A stretch of DNA of 64,000 nucleotides from Apiotrichum sp. Y4204 (taxonomy: Eukaryota; Basidiomycota; Tremellomycetes; Trichosporonales; Trichosporonaceae): contig JAMYHL010000056.1 of NCBI GenBank assembly GCA_025531455.1, positions 124,001 to 188,000 on the forward strand, written 5' to 3'. Each line of letters opens with the position of its first letter. The first letter of the stretch is position 1. This document shows, piece after piece, positions 44,937-55,707 of the stretch. The translations under genes were made by a program, and so were the position numbers. The notes under the pieces were generated by a model that worked only from the letters and a program-made list of their open reading frames with translations, was not told the DNA's origin and did no database searches.

Positions 44937-47414
44937 ATGGGGAAGGGAAAAAACCACGACAACAGCGCCAAGGCCGCAAAGTCCCGCGGCGCTGGCAAGG
45001 CCAAGGCAAGGTCCTCTGCCCAGGGCGAGTTCACTTTGAAGCGTGTCAAGGGCGAGAACTTCTAGTGAGTGCGGTAAAGGTGATGGATGCCGCAGTGTTC
45101 TAACCGACAGCCGCGATGCCAAGGCAGCTTCTCGTCTTAAGATGCTCAACGGCGGCAAGGCCGTGCGTGACCGCGACGGCAAGATCGTCGAGGCGGCTGC
45201 ATTCCAGAAGGGCGAGAAGGAAGCCCTTCCTGGCCGTATCCAGCCTGATCGCCGCTGGTTCGGCAACACCCGTGTCATCTCCCAGACGGCGCTGGATCAC
45301 TTCCGTACAGCTCTGTCTGAGCACAAGGCAGACCCCTATTCAGTGCTCCTCAAGCGCAACAAGCTTCCGATGGGCCTGCTCCAGGACGAGGACAAGACGG
45401 CCAACAAGCGTGTGCACATTGTTGAGACTGAGCCGTTTAGCGATACTTTTGGACCCAAGGCGCAGCGCAAGCGTCCCCGTCTTGATGTCGGCTCTCTTTC
45501 AGAGCTGGGCGAGTCTTCTGCTGCCACCGATGCTGCTACCGTGGAGAAGCCCATCGACGACGACGCAGCTGCCGCGGAGTTCCACCCCACCCGCAACGCT
45601 GCCCCGGAGCGCATCTACGCCAAGGGTACTTCGCGTCGTATCTGGGGTGAACTCTACAAGGTGCTCGACTCTTCCGATGTTGTCATTCACGTCCTTGATG
45701 CCCGCGACCCTCTCGGTACTCGCTGTCGGCCTGTTGTCGAGTACCTCCGCAAGGAGAAGGCGCACAAGCATCTTGTCTATGTGCTCAACAAGGTCGACCT
45801 TGTTCCTACTTGGGTCACCGTGAGTACATCACCAGATTTCCCCCACAATTTTTTCCATCACCCCACACTCCAGTCAGGATTAGACGCACGCTTCGGCACA
45901 TACACGCAGCTAGACCGTTACGAGAGTGGGAGAACAAGCACCTCTCCGCCAGTGTCCCATCCTCGACCCCGTCTTGGGTGTTCGGGGACCAAAAAGTTGG
46001 CGACCGTTTTGGTCGTCAGCGAGGGGCCCAGGGGAGGTTGCAGCGACTCACAGAGTTGGGATCCAGGCCGCCCAGCGCAATCATCGCCCGGAGCCCTTAG
46101 TTGCTAGTCACACATCTCCACATTATTTCGAATCACACAGTAGTTTTGACTGACAATCAGGCTCGCTGGGTTAAGCATCTCTCTTTATCGGCGCCTACCA
46201 TTGCCTTCCATGCGTCTATCAACAACTCGTTTGGCAAGGGTTCGCTTATCCAACTGCTTCGTCAATTTTCTGTTCTACACTCGGACAAGAAGCAGATTTC
46301 CGTTGGCTTCATCGGCTACCCTAACGTCGGCAAGTCGTCCATCATCAACACACTAAAGAAGAAGAAAGTGTGCACGGTTGCCCCCATCCCCGGAGAGACC
46401 AAGGTTTGGCAGTACATTACGCTCATGCGCCGTATCTACCTTATCGACTGCCCTGGTGTGGTTCCCATTTCCGCAAAGGACACTGAGGCCGACACCGTTC
46501 TCAAGGGTGTCGTTCGTGTGGAGAACTTGGAAACGCCGGCCGAGCACATTCCCCAGCTCCTCGAGCGCGTACGCCAGGAGTACATTGAGCGGACATACGG
46601 TCTCGAGCACCGTGAGGGTGGTTGGCACGGTGAGGAGGGTGCCGCTGTACTGTTGTCAACTATCGCCAAGAAGGCTGGAAAACTTCTCAAGGGCGGTGAA
46701 CCTGACCAGGAGTCGGCCGCCAAGATGGTGCTCAATGATTGGATTCGCGGCAAGATCCCGTTCTTCGTTCCTCCACCAGCTAAGCCCGAGACCCAAGGCC
46801 CCGTCGCCGCCGAGGAGCCCGTCACGGAAGCGTCCGAAGACACCCGGGAAGTTCTCGAAGCCCAGGAACGGGCACTTGGTGAACTTCTCGGCGAGAAGCG
46901 CATCAAGGGCGTCGACCAGGCGCTCAAGAGCATCATCACCATGCCCAAGTTCATGCGTGACGATGCTCGTCGAGACGAGGAGTTCGAGGAGATGGAGGCC
47001 GACGAGGTGGAAGCCGTTAACGACGACGACATGGTCGACGACGAGGATGAGGACCTCGAGGGCGATGAGGACGACGACGACGACGACGATGACGATGAGG
47101 ATGACGATGACGAGAGCGAAGACGAAGAAGAGCAGGGTCCAGCTGAGCTTGCTTGGGAAGACGTCTTCCCTGTGGATGTCGATGAGGCCACCCCTAAGCA
47201 GGTTGAGGAAGACATCTCTGAATCGGACGACGAGCCTGCCCCCAAGGAAAAGCGCATGAAGACGAACAAGAAGAAGGCGACCAACTACTACACCTTTGCC
47301 AACGTCAAGAACCGTAACCGCGAGCGCAAGACGCCCAAGGTCGCCGCCAAGGAGAAGCTGGACCGCAAGCCTGGCTCCAAGTCGGGCAAGCACATTCGCC
47401 GCACAAAGCACTAG
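44937..47414 (+). CDS. NOG2: Ribosome-assembly GTPase Nog2 (Nug2/GNL2)
   Basis: Circularly permuted GTPase needed for late nuclear 60S maturation and export. Three exons, 44937-45064, 45111-45819 and 46161-47414, give 696 residues. It starts [16 protein letters not shown] with a Lys-rich N-terminus, then [20 protein letters not shown] and [17 protein letters not shown]. The permuted order is seen: G4 VLNKVDLV, G5 region [13 protein letters not shown]1 [10 protein letters not shown]2 APIPGETK, and G3 DCPGVV. The C-terminus has [19 protein letters not shown], a pure Asp/Glu run of about 30 residues, then a basic end [16 protein letters not shown] and GKHIRRTKH. Intron 2 (45820-46160) is 341 nt, far longer than other introns here, and probably hosts a snoRNA (separate entry). 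Confidence 0.97.
45862..46052 (+). ncRNA. Putative intronic H/ACA snoRNA (snR191/U19-like) in NOG2
   Basis: Within NOG2 intron 2. A 5' hairpin base pairs CCCAC-A-CTC (45862-45870) with GAG-A-GTGGG (45922-45930). AGAACA (45931-45936) follows at once and fits the H box ANANNA. A 3' hairpin base pairs ACCTCTCC (45940-45947) with GGGGAGGT (46031-46038). It encloses CCTCG/CGAGG (45961-45965 with 46020-46024) and two small hairpins, CCCCG/CGGGG and GACCAAAA/TTTTGGTC, that share one G. ACA occurs at 46050-46052, with others at 46110-46114. In S. cerevisiae the NOG2 intron contains snR191, an H/ACA snoRNA guiding two conserved pseudouridines in large-subunit rRNA (family U19 in animals). Length near 190 nt fits. 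Pairing was done by eye; the guide pockets were not matched to rRNA, and the exact 3' end is uncertain. Confidence 0.5.
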
Positions 47415-47838
47415 ACATGAGGGTTTCTTGGATCACTTCGTACAAGTTCCATTCGTTTTCGCCCTTCGCCTCGCCTCATGGGCCAGCATTAGACGTATCC
47501 GGTATAATGTATGAACCAGTGTTGTATCATGCATATTATGTGTGCTACGAATGTGTGTGTTTGTGTCGTGTTCACCGTGTGAGAAGGGGCGTCGCCGATT
47601 GCGAAGTTGATGACCTTGATAGGTTCGCGCAAGGATCAGTTTCACCAGCCACCAGAACAGGGGCCACGGGGGATGTACAGTCTCATCAGACACAGGAGCC
47701 GAGACCCATGGGCCCATGGAACGACAGCAGATGCAATGCGGGCGGCGTGTTCAAAAGCTCGAGTTGCTGCGCGTTCGAGCGGCGTCTGCGCGACACGCCC
47801 TTGCCACTGGTGATACGTCCTGATTTTGTGTACACAGG
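47415..47838. other. Convergent 3' region of NOG2 and MDM12
   Basis: About 420 bases between facing stop codons; chance frames only. Confidence 0.6.
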
Positions 47839-48954
47839 CTAGAGAGCAATAGTCTGGAAGTTGGGGAAGACAAGTTCGTCCACCAGGGTCTTACGGACCG
47901 CGTCAACAATAAAGCGCTCGACCTTGCCGACATTCCGGAGGACATGGGCGTCCGCGCTTCCGATCTCGCTCTCGATATGCAAGCTCGGGAGGACGCGCTG
48001 ACCAACGGCATACGGGCTAGCGGCGGAGGTATACCCCGCAACTCCTGGTGTCGGCGGGTCATCGGTACCCGAGTCGACGATCGTGACGTGCACGCGGTGC
48101 TTCTGGCCCGAGTACGCGATCACAATGTCCGCAGCCAGCGTCAGGCCCGTAATTACCAGCTTGAGCGGTAGCGTCATGAACAGCGGGCTGGGATAGTTGA
48201 CTTGAAGCGACGTGTTGAGCGTAAGACTTAGGTTCGACGCATGATCGAGGCGGAGATGCATCTGCACCGACGGGAGGGGATTTGCGCGCTCCTCGACGCC
48301 AGACGGGCGCGCGGGCGGGGATGGCGGCGGGGAGACAGCAGAGTCCGGGAGCTGGACGCGCGCGCGGGCGTCGAGGACCCGCGGCGGCGTGGATGGCACA
48401 AGCGGGTATCGCCGGCGAAGGGAGACTCCAATACCAACCGACGCGACCGAGTTGCGCCCCGAGTGGAATCCAGAATGTACCGAGTTGCTGTCGTCAAACG
48501 GCTCGAATGAGTCTTCAAGGTTCGGCGTCGAGAGGCCCGTCGGGAGCCGAGATGGCGGCGCGGAAGCGTGACGCCCGCGCGCGAGCCGACGCGCCGGAAT
48601 CGACTGCTGCGAGTGCGAGTGTGCGTATGTGCTGTGCGCGTAGCTCTGCGGAGGGGTGTGGTGCAGTGGGAAGTGGCTTTCAAACTCCTCCATGCGCAGC
48701 GCCTCGGCCTCGGCGGCGAGTATCGCGTCGCCCTCGTCATCGCCCTCGTCAAATGCACGCCACACGTCCCGAATATCTTTGATCTCCAGCTCGGGGGGCT
48801 GAGTGCCAAAGTCAAAAGAGGTGACTGTGATCGGTCCGAGAAATGACGGCCGCGTGCTCCTGTTCAGCTGGGCGTTCAGCGCCGTAATGAGAGACTCGGA
48901 GAGCGAGGCCGCTGCCGGATCCGAGAGCAGCGACCAGTCAATGTCAAGCGACAT
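47839..48954 (-). CDS. MDM12: ERMES complex subunit Mdm12
   Basis: Lipid-transfer SMP-domain protein at ER-mitochondria contacts, working with Mmm1, Mdm10 and Mdm34. A single intronless exon gives 371 residues. The ATG at 48954 was chosen because MSLDIDWSLL is the canonical Mdm12 start; the longer frame upstream is out of family. Next come PSFLGPITVTSFDFGTQPPE and LEIKDIRDVWRAFDE, then a long insert rich in Ser, Pro and Arg (about residues 95-220). The SMP domain resumes with VQMHLRLDHASNLSLTLNTS, NYPSPLFMTLPLKLVITGLT, and HRVHVTIVDSG. The end is RVLPSLHIESEIG, NVGKVERFIVDAVRKTLVDE and LVFPNFQTIAL, as in other fungi. The insert interrupting the domain is typical in basidiomycetes. Peripheral membrane protein of the mitochondrial outer face. 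Confidence 0.95.
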   Translation of the reverse strand: MSLDIDWSLLSDPAAASLSESLITALNAQLNRSTRPSFLGPITVTSFDFGTQPPELEIKDIRDVWRAFDEGDDEGDAILAAEAEALRMEEFESHFPLHHTPPQSYAHSTYAHSHSQQSIPARRLARGRHASAPPSRLPTGLSTPNLEDSFEPFDDSNSVHSGFHSGRNSVASVGIGVSLRRRYPLVPSTPPRVLDARARVQLPDSAVSPPPSPPARPSGVEERANPLPSVQMHLRLDHASNLSLTLNTSLQVNYPSPLFMTLPLKLVITGLTLAADIVIAYSGQKHRVHVTIVDSGTDDPPTPGVAGYTSAASPYAVGQRVLPSLHIESEIGSADAHVLRNVGKVERFIVDAVRKTLVDELVFPNFQTIAL

Positions 48955-49341
48955 GATGGAGAAGGGAAAATCAAGAGATTGAGAGCGCCTGGTTCGCCGT
49001 ACGTCCGCGCTCCGACGAGATCGGAATCGCCGGATCGTTGGCGGCAATGGCGATGATAAGAATTCTGAGATAGATGAGAGTTAAGTCAAGAAGGGTCGCA
49101 AATGCTTGTTTTCGACATTGTGCAAATCGATCTGGTGGAGGTCCGTCCAGCATCTGGGTATTCCACCATCTCAACGAACTGTGACTGACTGCTCTCGACC
49201 TCATGCGAACGAGCACATCAACATTTACAAGCATATCCGCTGGCAACGATATGCTACGCACACCATGCATCACCCGGCAATATACACACCAAAATGCATG
49301 TCCTAACGCCTACGATTATACCTTTATTATCGATTTTCCAT
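48955..49341. other. MDM12 promoter and 3' end of the AAGAB-like gene
   Basis: Nearly 390 bases between two minus-strand genes in the same direction. No gene recognised. Confidence 0.6.
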
Positions 49342-50728
49342 TCACTGGAGACTCGCCAAGCGAGCTTCCTCTTCATTCTCCAGCCGCTCCAGCCGCGCAA
49401 GGCGAGCCGTACTGTCCTCATGCAATCCCACGCCTACACCTTCGTCCACGCCTTCCAGTGGATCATCCCAGTCCATTTCGCCAAATCCGAGGCCCGCCAT
49501 TACGCGGGACACCTCCTCGGCCGCTCGACGGCGACGCTCGTCCTCGTCCTCAACGTCGGCCAGGTCGGCGCGCACCTGCTGAAGATGCAGGAGAAGAGGC
49601 GTCGAATCAAGTGGCAGCATTGCACCGTCACCTTGCATCCCCGGTAGAGGTCCAAAGTCGTCGTCAAATCCGGGGAGCTCGTCTGCGTCGGTGAACTGTT
49701 GAAAGCCGGCATTGTGGCTATGACCGTTTGTGGGCGGAATATGACGGTCGGCGTCGCCCTCATCCTCCTCACCATTCCCGGCGTCTCCATCATCGTCCAG
49801 CCACGCGTCCAGGCGGGCATACTCGTTGGCTGACGGCCCACTCCCACTTTCGAATGCGCCAAACTCATCACCATCGGTGGGCAACGGAGCGTATGCTCCC
49901 TGAAGCGGACTACTCGAAGCATCCTCGGCGTTCGGAGTGGGGAAGTCGCTCGTCGGTCCCGGTGCAATTGCGACAGAAGGAACGTGACTTGAGAAGCTCA
50001 CGGGAAACTGGGAGCTCGGGGCATTCTCGTCCCCGCTTACATCTGCATCTGCAGATATATCCGGCCGAGGCATATCGCGTCGCGAGCCTGTGGCCTTGCG
50101 TCGCATATTCGGCCACATGTGTGTCATAAGCGTCTGGCGAAGCATTTCGAGAGGGTCCAGAGCTGAGGCTATCAGTATTGCCATGCACATCTCACTCACG
50201 TCGCTCGTCATCGTCGTCCGCCACACCCGTTTCATCCACAACCTCCATGCCCATCTCCTCGAACTGTTCATCTGCGTCCTCGTCGAGTGGCCCATGCTCT
50301 GCATCAGCCTGCACGCGCACCGCAAGCGAGATATCTGGGGGTGGATCTAGCACCGCGAGACGCGTCAGGGACGGAGGGAGAGGATTTGGTGGCTGGGGTC
50401 AGTGAGGGTACAAGTCTCGAGGTGTAAACTCAACAACACTCACCACTGCATCAAAGAGATACATGACGATAGGGTACGACTGAAGCGCACTAATTTCTTC
50501 TAGCGCATGAGGCCAAAACGCGACCTCGGCAGTATAGTACTTGTTGTCGATTGTCCAGGGGACATGATTACGCAGCGGATCCTCAGACTCTGGCGTTCCT
50601 GTAAGGCCTGGTCTCAGTACTCGTTCGGTTCGCGTGTATTGCTCACGGGCAAGAAACGGATATGGGTCCAACTCTGCACTGTGCAGCACGAGGATAGATG
50701 CCGATGTGCTTGGGGGTTCGTGCGACAT
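49342..50728 (-). CDS. Alpha/gamma-adaptin-binding protein p34-like (AAGAB/Irc6)
   Basis: Starts MSHEPPSTSASILVLHSAEL with a Rag-like, GTPase-related fold: NHVPWTIDNKYYTAEVAFWP, EEISALQSYPIVMYLFDAV. After an intron near 50444-50403 comes PPNPLPPSLTRLAVLDPPPD with ISLAVRVQADAEHGPLD, then EQFEEMGMEVVDETG with acidic DDDDE. A further intron near 50196 leads to LDPLEMLRQTLMTHMWPNM, a Ser/Pro and acidic stretch, and a C-terminal helix SRVMAGLGFGEMDWDDP, ending RLENEEEARLASLQ. The pattern 'W..D..YY.A.V', 'EE.GME.V' and C-terminal helix fits the AAGAB/Irc6 family, which helps AP-1 and AP-2 adaptor assembly in clathrin transport. Residues corresponding to the phosphate loop are degenerate (VLHSAELDP), as in Irc6. 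Confidence is moderate because identity in this family is low. Confidence 0.75.
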
Positions 50729-51422
50729 TTGTGCGCTGAATACTGGTGATGGCCTTGGTCAATGAGGACGACGACGAAGATGACGGTGATGCAGCACCTC
50801 CACCCACCCCCCTCCACCCCGCAGCTTGGAGGCCTTGTCCTTGTGCGCATGTGCATGTGCGCGGTGCACCGGCACGCGTGGGCGCGGTGGCCGGTGGGCC
50901 GGTGGGCGCCTGCACGCCTGCGCGCCTGGGCGCGTGGTCGCGTGGCAGGGTGGTCGGTGGCCGCTGCTTTTGATGAATGCATAAATGACGTGTAATAGTT
51001 GGTGCGTCTATTCTGACGGGTGATTATCCCACTGATGGGAGATCTGGAGAGCTGGAGAGCTGGAGATCTCCGGAGGCCGGAGATGAGCTCTCGGTTTTGA
51101 TTCCGTCGGAACTCCCACCCAGTGTAAACCAGAATGCCACAAAACGTGGCAGATGTTGGTCATCACGATCACCACCACTGCGAGCCAGGGCTGCACTACT
51201 GGTTGCAGTTGCAAGTTTTTCCTCTCGCGCCTTCTACCAGCACCAAAAGTCTTGCACAATGCACCTGTCCTTGGCCTGCCCCGCGCCTGTCCTGCACGCT
51301 GCACCTGCGCACCTCTACATCATGGTCATGCAACACAGACGTACATAGATGGCCACACTGGACCAAATGAAGGATGCTATTAAAACAGCCAGAGATGCAT
51401 ATACGTGTTCTCTACTGCCATT
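50729..51422. other. Intergenic upstream of the AAGAB-like gene
   Basis: About 690 bases. Holds a GAC/GAT-rich run (50762-50790), CCACCC-rich sequence (50798-50822), stretches of GCGCGGTGG-like repeats (50879-50950) and a GGAGAGCTGGAGAGCTGGAGATC direct repeat (about 51045-51067). No gene recognised. Confidence 0.5.
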
Positions 51423-52499
51423 TTAGTTCTGGGGAGCCTCCTTCCACCTGTAACGCGTCAGTGCTGTATCACGCAATAGGCCACGGCCTTTGTCACAGAG
51501 TTGCACTCGTGTGGTTCGCGACGCCGTCGCTTTTCTACTCACGAGATGGCCTGCTCCTCACCCATCGAGGTAAGGATGGTGACGAGAAGGTCCTTGCCGT
51601 CCTCGAAGGCCTTCTCGATCTCCTTGCCAACGTCAGTCTCAGGGACCTTGACGTCGTCCTTGGAGTTGCCGTCAGAGTCCATGAGCGAAAGGAAGCCGTC
51701 GGCAACGTCGAGGACCTGGTACTCAGTGCGACGGACGTTGGGAACGTCCATGTTGTGAGTCGAGGGCGAGATGTCCTCAAGCTTCTTGCCGGTGAAGATC
51801 TGACCGTTAGTCCTCCGAGACATGGGTCCGTCCAGGTGAGTATGTACTTACGTCGGTGGCAACGAGGTGGACCTTAGCGTGACCGTGCTGCAACGTTAGA
51901 ATCCATGTCACTGACGTGCCCGCCAAGTTGACTGTGCTTGGACCTCGAGCCCGAGTCAACCAGCCGCTCCGTTTCCGTTGCGGCCTTGACGGTGAAGACG
52001 CACCTTGCCGGTCTTCGAGGTCGACATCTCAACGATCTTGCAGGGGCGGCCCTTCTGCGAGGCTGTCAGCACTGTATGCTAAGCATGGGCTACCGAGGCA
52101 GCATGTATTGTTCTTTAGGATAAAAAAATCCGACGTAAGGTTGTTGACATTCCGTGCAGGTTTTGCAGGTTGCCAACGCATCACATCAAATTTCAACAAT
52201 TACTCACGATGAGAACGAAGCCGTTCTTGCGGAGGGCAGAGCACTGCATGCTGTTCACAGTCAGATGGGGGCCACGGCTGATGTCGTGCGAGTATCCACA
52301 ACGTACGGGTAGGTGAGCGACGCACCGGCGCCGGTGGCCTCGACTGTACTGTCAGCTTCACGACCCATGGTATGTTTCGAAGAAGATCGCTGGCGATAGT
52401 GAGGCGGCGCTGGACGACATTCGTGTGCTATCCGAGGGTGCACTCATCACATCTTCCATTGCGACTCACAGGTCTCGTGGTGCTCCTCGTTGTCAGACA
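51423..52499 (-). CDS. Translation factor eIF5A (hypusinated)
   Basis: Promotes peptide-bond formation at difficult motifs and termination. Seven exons, most very short, give about 163 residues. It starts [10 protein letters not shown], then [20 protein letters not shown] with [10 protein letters not shown], then [17 protein letters not shown] joined to [12 protein letters not shown]; the Lys in TGKHG is the hypusine site and is intact. The C-terminal OB-fold domain has [36 protein letters not shown] and [14 protein letters not shown]. The last exon, ending at 51423, encodes WKEAPQN, close to the family end. Six introns in 1.1 kb is remarkable; two are about 130-145 nt. High expression is expected. 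Confidence 0.95.
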
Positions 52500-53956
52500 T
52501 GGTTGTTGATGGCTTGCTTTTTTGGGTGGTAAGGGGGAGATGGAGTGAAAAGAGGAGCAAGTATAAGAAGGGTTTTGCAATGGTGAGGCCGGTGAGGAGG
52601 GAGGGGGGGGGCACAAGCCGGGGGAAGGGGGGGGAGGATGCAGAAGAAAGGAGACGCCAGCACCGCCAGCCTGCGAGCCGCGGCACCAGCGGAAAGGCGC
52701 GCGTGGGGCGCGTGAGCGCTCGCACACATGCATGCGCAAGTGCGTGCGGTCCGGAGGGGCTCCGAGCTTGAGCTCCGAGCACTAATGGCACACCGGGTCG
52801 AGCATTAGAGAGTTCTATTACAGGGGCTTACAAGGGGACGAGGAGCGCGCAACAAATCCATTACCATCTAAATTACCAAATGGTACGGTGACCGAGTTTG
52901 GGCTATAATTTTCATTTTGCTCCCGCGCCCATGTCTGTGCACAAGCAACACACCCATGCAATTTTTTGGTGTTGCCTGCAATATAATTTTTCTCGATCTA
53001 TTTAATAAAATTTATCCAGGCACGCATTTTGGGGCACCACAATGGATGATATCAGAGATATCAGAGCCTGGTCGAGGCCGCGACAACCAAACGTTTCGAG
53101 CTGGATCGCTGGGTCGTCGTCTTCGTGTCGATCGATCCTCAATGCCAACCTCATCTCAGATGCGCAAATGGTTCAGATAAAATAGCTCAAATTATTCAGT
53201 TTCTTTCACTGACCCACTAACCCACTGACCCACTGGCCGCAAATTGGGTCGATGCGTGATCTCGCGGAAGAAAGCTGAAAGGCATTGTTCAGCGTCGGCG
53301 TTTGGGTGGTGGGAGCACGAGCATCGAGCGGGGTACACCTGGTCACCACCCCGTCGGCACATCTCCACTCGCAGTAGTTGTGCACGGGGGCAAGGGGCTG
53401 GTGAAAGAATAAGCGTCCCTGCAGCCCTGGATCGGGTGTGTGCGTGGCACTTGGATAGGCAATGTTGTCAATGATCGCTATCAAGTCGCACTGACACGGC
53501 GTGTGTTGTGGACGAGGCGCGGCCGTTTCGTGCTTGGCCCTTGGGGCGGACGGTGCTCAATCTCGCAAGCCATTTGCACGAGGATGCGTTGAATGCGGCT
53601 GACAGCTTAGGGCAGCAGCGAGATGGAATCAGGTTGCATCAAGGGGCTACCCGGACTATGGCGTCCTGGACTACGGCGTCCTGGACTACGACGTCCTGGA
53701 CTACGGCGTCCTGGACTACGGCGTCCTGGACTACGGTTATTGCGAACCAGTTGTCGTCCTTGCCGCTGTCGGTGTACAGTGTCATACTGCTACCATACCA
53801 GGCAGCCGATACGAGTTGGCTATTATCGCTGTTTGTGTGTTCCTAGTTCCATAAATCAAAAAGGCCGCATCGGCAGTTCACAGTCATCAATTGTCCCCGA
53901 CACCATCGTACATTGAACATTGGATGCCATGATATGTCACAAAAGCCACTGCACAT
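52500..53956. other. 1.45 kb intergenic region with G-runs, AT-rich patch and minisatellite
   Basis: Upstream of eIF5A. G-rich runs (52600-52640, G8-G9) are followed by C/G-rich sequence, a sharp AT-rich patch (52860-53030, including ATAATTTTTCTCGAT-like stretches), short ACTRACCC repeats (53207-53232) and a 15-bp minisatellite (53653-53736). No convincing coding frame; the frame 53508-53846 merely translates the minisatellite. Confidence 0.6.
53653..53736. repeat. 15-bp minisatellite GGACTACGGCGTCCT, about 5.5 copies
   Basis: Tandem copies of GGACTACGGCGTCCT with two single-base variants (GGACTATGG in the first copy, CTACGACG in the third). Each unit is partly self-complementary (GGAC...GTCC), so hairpins may form. 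It lies between eIF5A and CDC37. Confidence 0.9.
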
Positions 53957-55707
53957 CTACTTGCTTGTCATGTCCCGCACCCCCTCCTCCGAGAACGAGA
54001 GCATTCCTCCTTCCTGGAGGAGCTCGACTATCTTCTCCGCCTCGGGAACCTTCATCTTTCCGAGAACTTTGTTGACCTCGTCGAGCTTCTCAGTGCGAAG
54101 GGCCGTTTTCAGGTTGGCAGGGAATGCCTCGAAGATCTCCCACTTGCGCTGCAGGAATGCACGGACCTGCTCCATGTCGAGCTGGTCCGCACCCTCGCCC
54201 TCAATACGGAGGTCGGCGGGCGGCGGGCCATCGGGAAGGTTGAAGCCGATCTTCATGTTCGGGTCCTCGGCCACCAGCTGAATCTGCTCCCGCTCCTCCT
54301 CGGCCTCTGCTGCAAGCTCCTTTGACCGGCGCTCAACGTGCGCATACGTGCGCGCAAAGTCCTCGTTGAACATCGTGATAGACTTGGGGTTCTTCGTAAT
54401 CATTCTAGTGGTTAGACGTGGAGTTTCGCTGGGCACACTCACTTCTGGAAGAAGAGACCGACACCATCGCTGCCGAGTTCACGGCAGTACTTGATGATCA
54501 AGGACTGGTGAATACAACGCCGCGCCAGTGCCTTGTTACCCCGACGCTCAGCGGCAAACGCCTCCAGAAGCAGGGCATCGTGGGACGCCTCAGAGAGGAT
54601 CGACGAGTCCTTCTGGATGAACGCATAAATCTTCTCCCAGTCCCCAAGAGGCAGATTGGCGAACGCACGGCCGGAGGGCGACAGAGAAGGGATATCATCT
54701 TCATCTTCGCTGTCGTCGTTGGCCTCTGCGGCTGGCTTCGGCTTTGAGCTCTGTTTCCAGTCAGTACGTTGATACTGATGAGCCATTCTAAGGCAGACTT
54801 ACAGCTCCCGGGTTCAGGACTTCAATCTCCTCAACGGTTCCCTTCTGCTGCGCAGGCTTGGGCTTGGGCTTCTCGAGGGGTGATGGACCCCCCTTGCTGA
54901 GACTGCTGCTGCTGAATCCCTCGTGCAGGCCTTCCGAAGTGATTTTGCGGTTCTGCTCGGCCTCCTCCTTTGTGATCTCCTTGCGAACCTCGTCGTCACG
55001 CGTAAAGAGCAGCTGGTAGTGATACTTGAGACGCTCAACCAGTGCTTGTGCCATCATCTCGCGCTTTGCCTCCGGGATCGTCGCCTCCTTTGACCAGTCT
55101 GGCTCGCCACTCTTCTCATCAACCTTCTTGCCGTTGATGAGCACAGTACCGTCAACGACCTTAGCGTCTCCGTCGACAAGCCACGCTGCCTCGCGCCACA
55201 GGTCGCCGAGGAGCTGTCCAATCATCATGTCGTAGGTTGGCTGGTTAGGAGCAGTGGTAGCAGGCTTCTCGGGAGAAGGCTGCTCCTTTATACGCCGCTG
55301 GACGGCGCGGTAATGATCCACGCCCTTCTCCTCAACACCATTGATGACCGACTCAATGCGTGGGCGCAAAACGTTGTTTAAATCCAGCTCAGACTTGAGC
55401 TTGGCAATCAGAAGTTTGCGCTGTTCGCGTTTCTCGTGAATGTCGCGCTGCTTCCAGCGGATCATGGACGCCTTGTCGACATTGGGGTGCGTTTCAATGT
55501 CGCTGTCGTCGGAGAGCTATCTGTCAGAACAATGCTTTTGAGATACTTTTGTGAGAGGGAGAGAGAGAAAGAGAGAGAGAGTGGAGGACAGTATGAAACC
55601 ATTGTTGACAGTCTTCCGTACCAACCACCGAAGCAGTCTGCGGGCTATTCGTCCCCGACATTGACGCTTACCTCGAGATTGTCCCACTTGGAGTAGTTGA
55701 GCGGCAT
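53957..55707 (-). CDS. CDC37: Hsp90 co-chaperone Cdc37
   Basis: Loads kinase clients onto Hsp90. Four exons: exon 1, 55707-55672, encodes MPLNYSKWDNLE, the conserved kinase-binding start. After an intron near 55671-55516 comes LSDDSDIETHPNVDKASMIR with WKQRDIHEKREQRKLLIAKL, the N-terminal coiled coil. The Ser in DDSDIETHPN is the CK2 site (Ser13 of human). Then come the middle part with LEKPKPKPAQQKG, GRAFANLPLGDWEKIYAFIQ and ALARRCIHQSLIIKYCREL (Hsp90-binding domain), and from the exon starting near 54405, MITKNPKSITMFNEDFARTY with MLSFSEEGVRDMTSK at the end. About 510 residues, usual for fungi. Cytosolic. Confidence 0.95.

Noticed and set aside
45820..46107. Coding read-through of NOG2 intron 2
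   Set aside because: Family sequence resumes exactly at 46161; the open frame inside is better explained by chance plus a structured RNA.
46436..47284. Ser-rich 282-codon minus-strand frame
   Set aside because: Antisense of the NOG2 acidic tract; the Ser run mirrors Asp/Glu codons.
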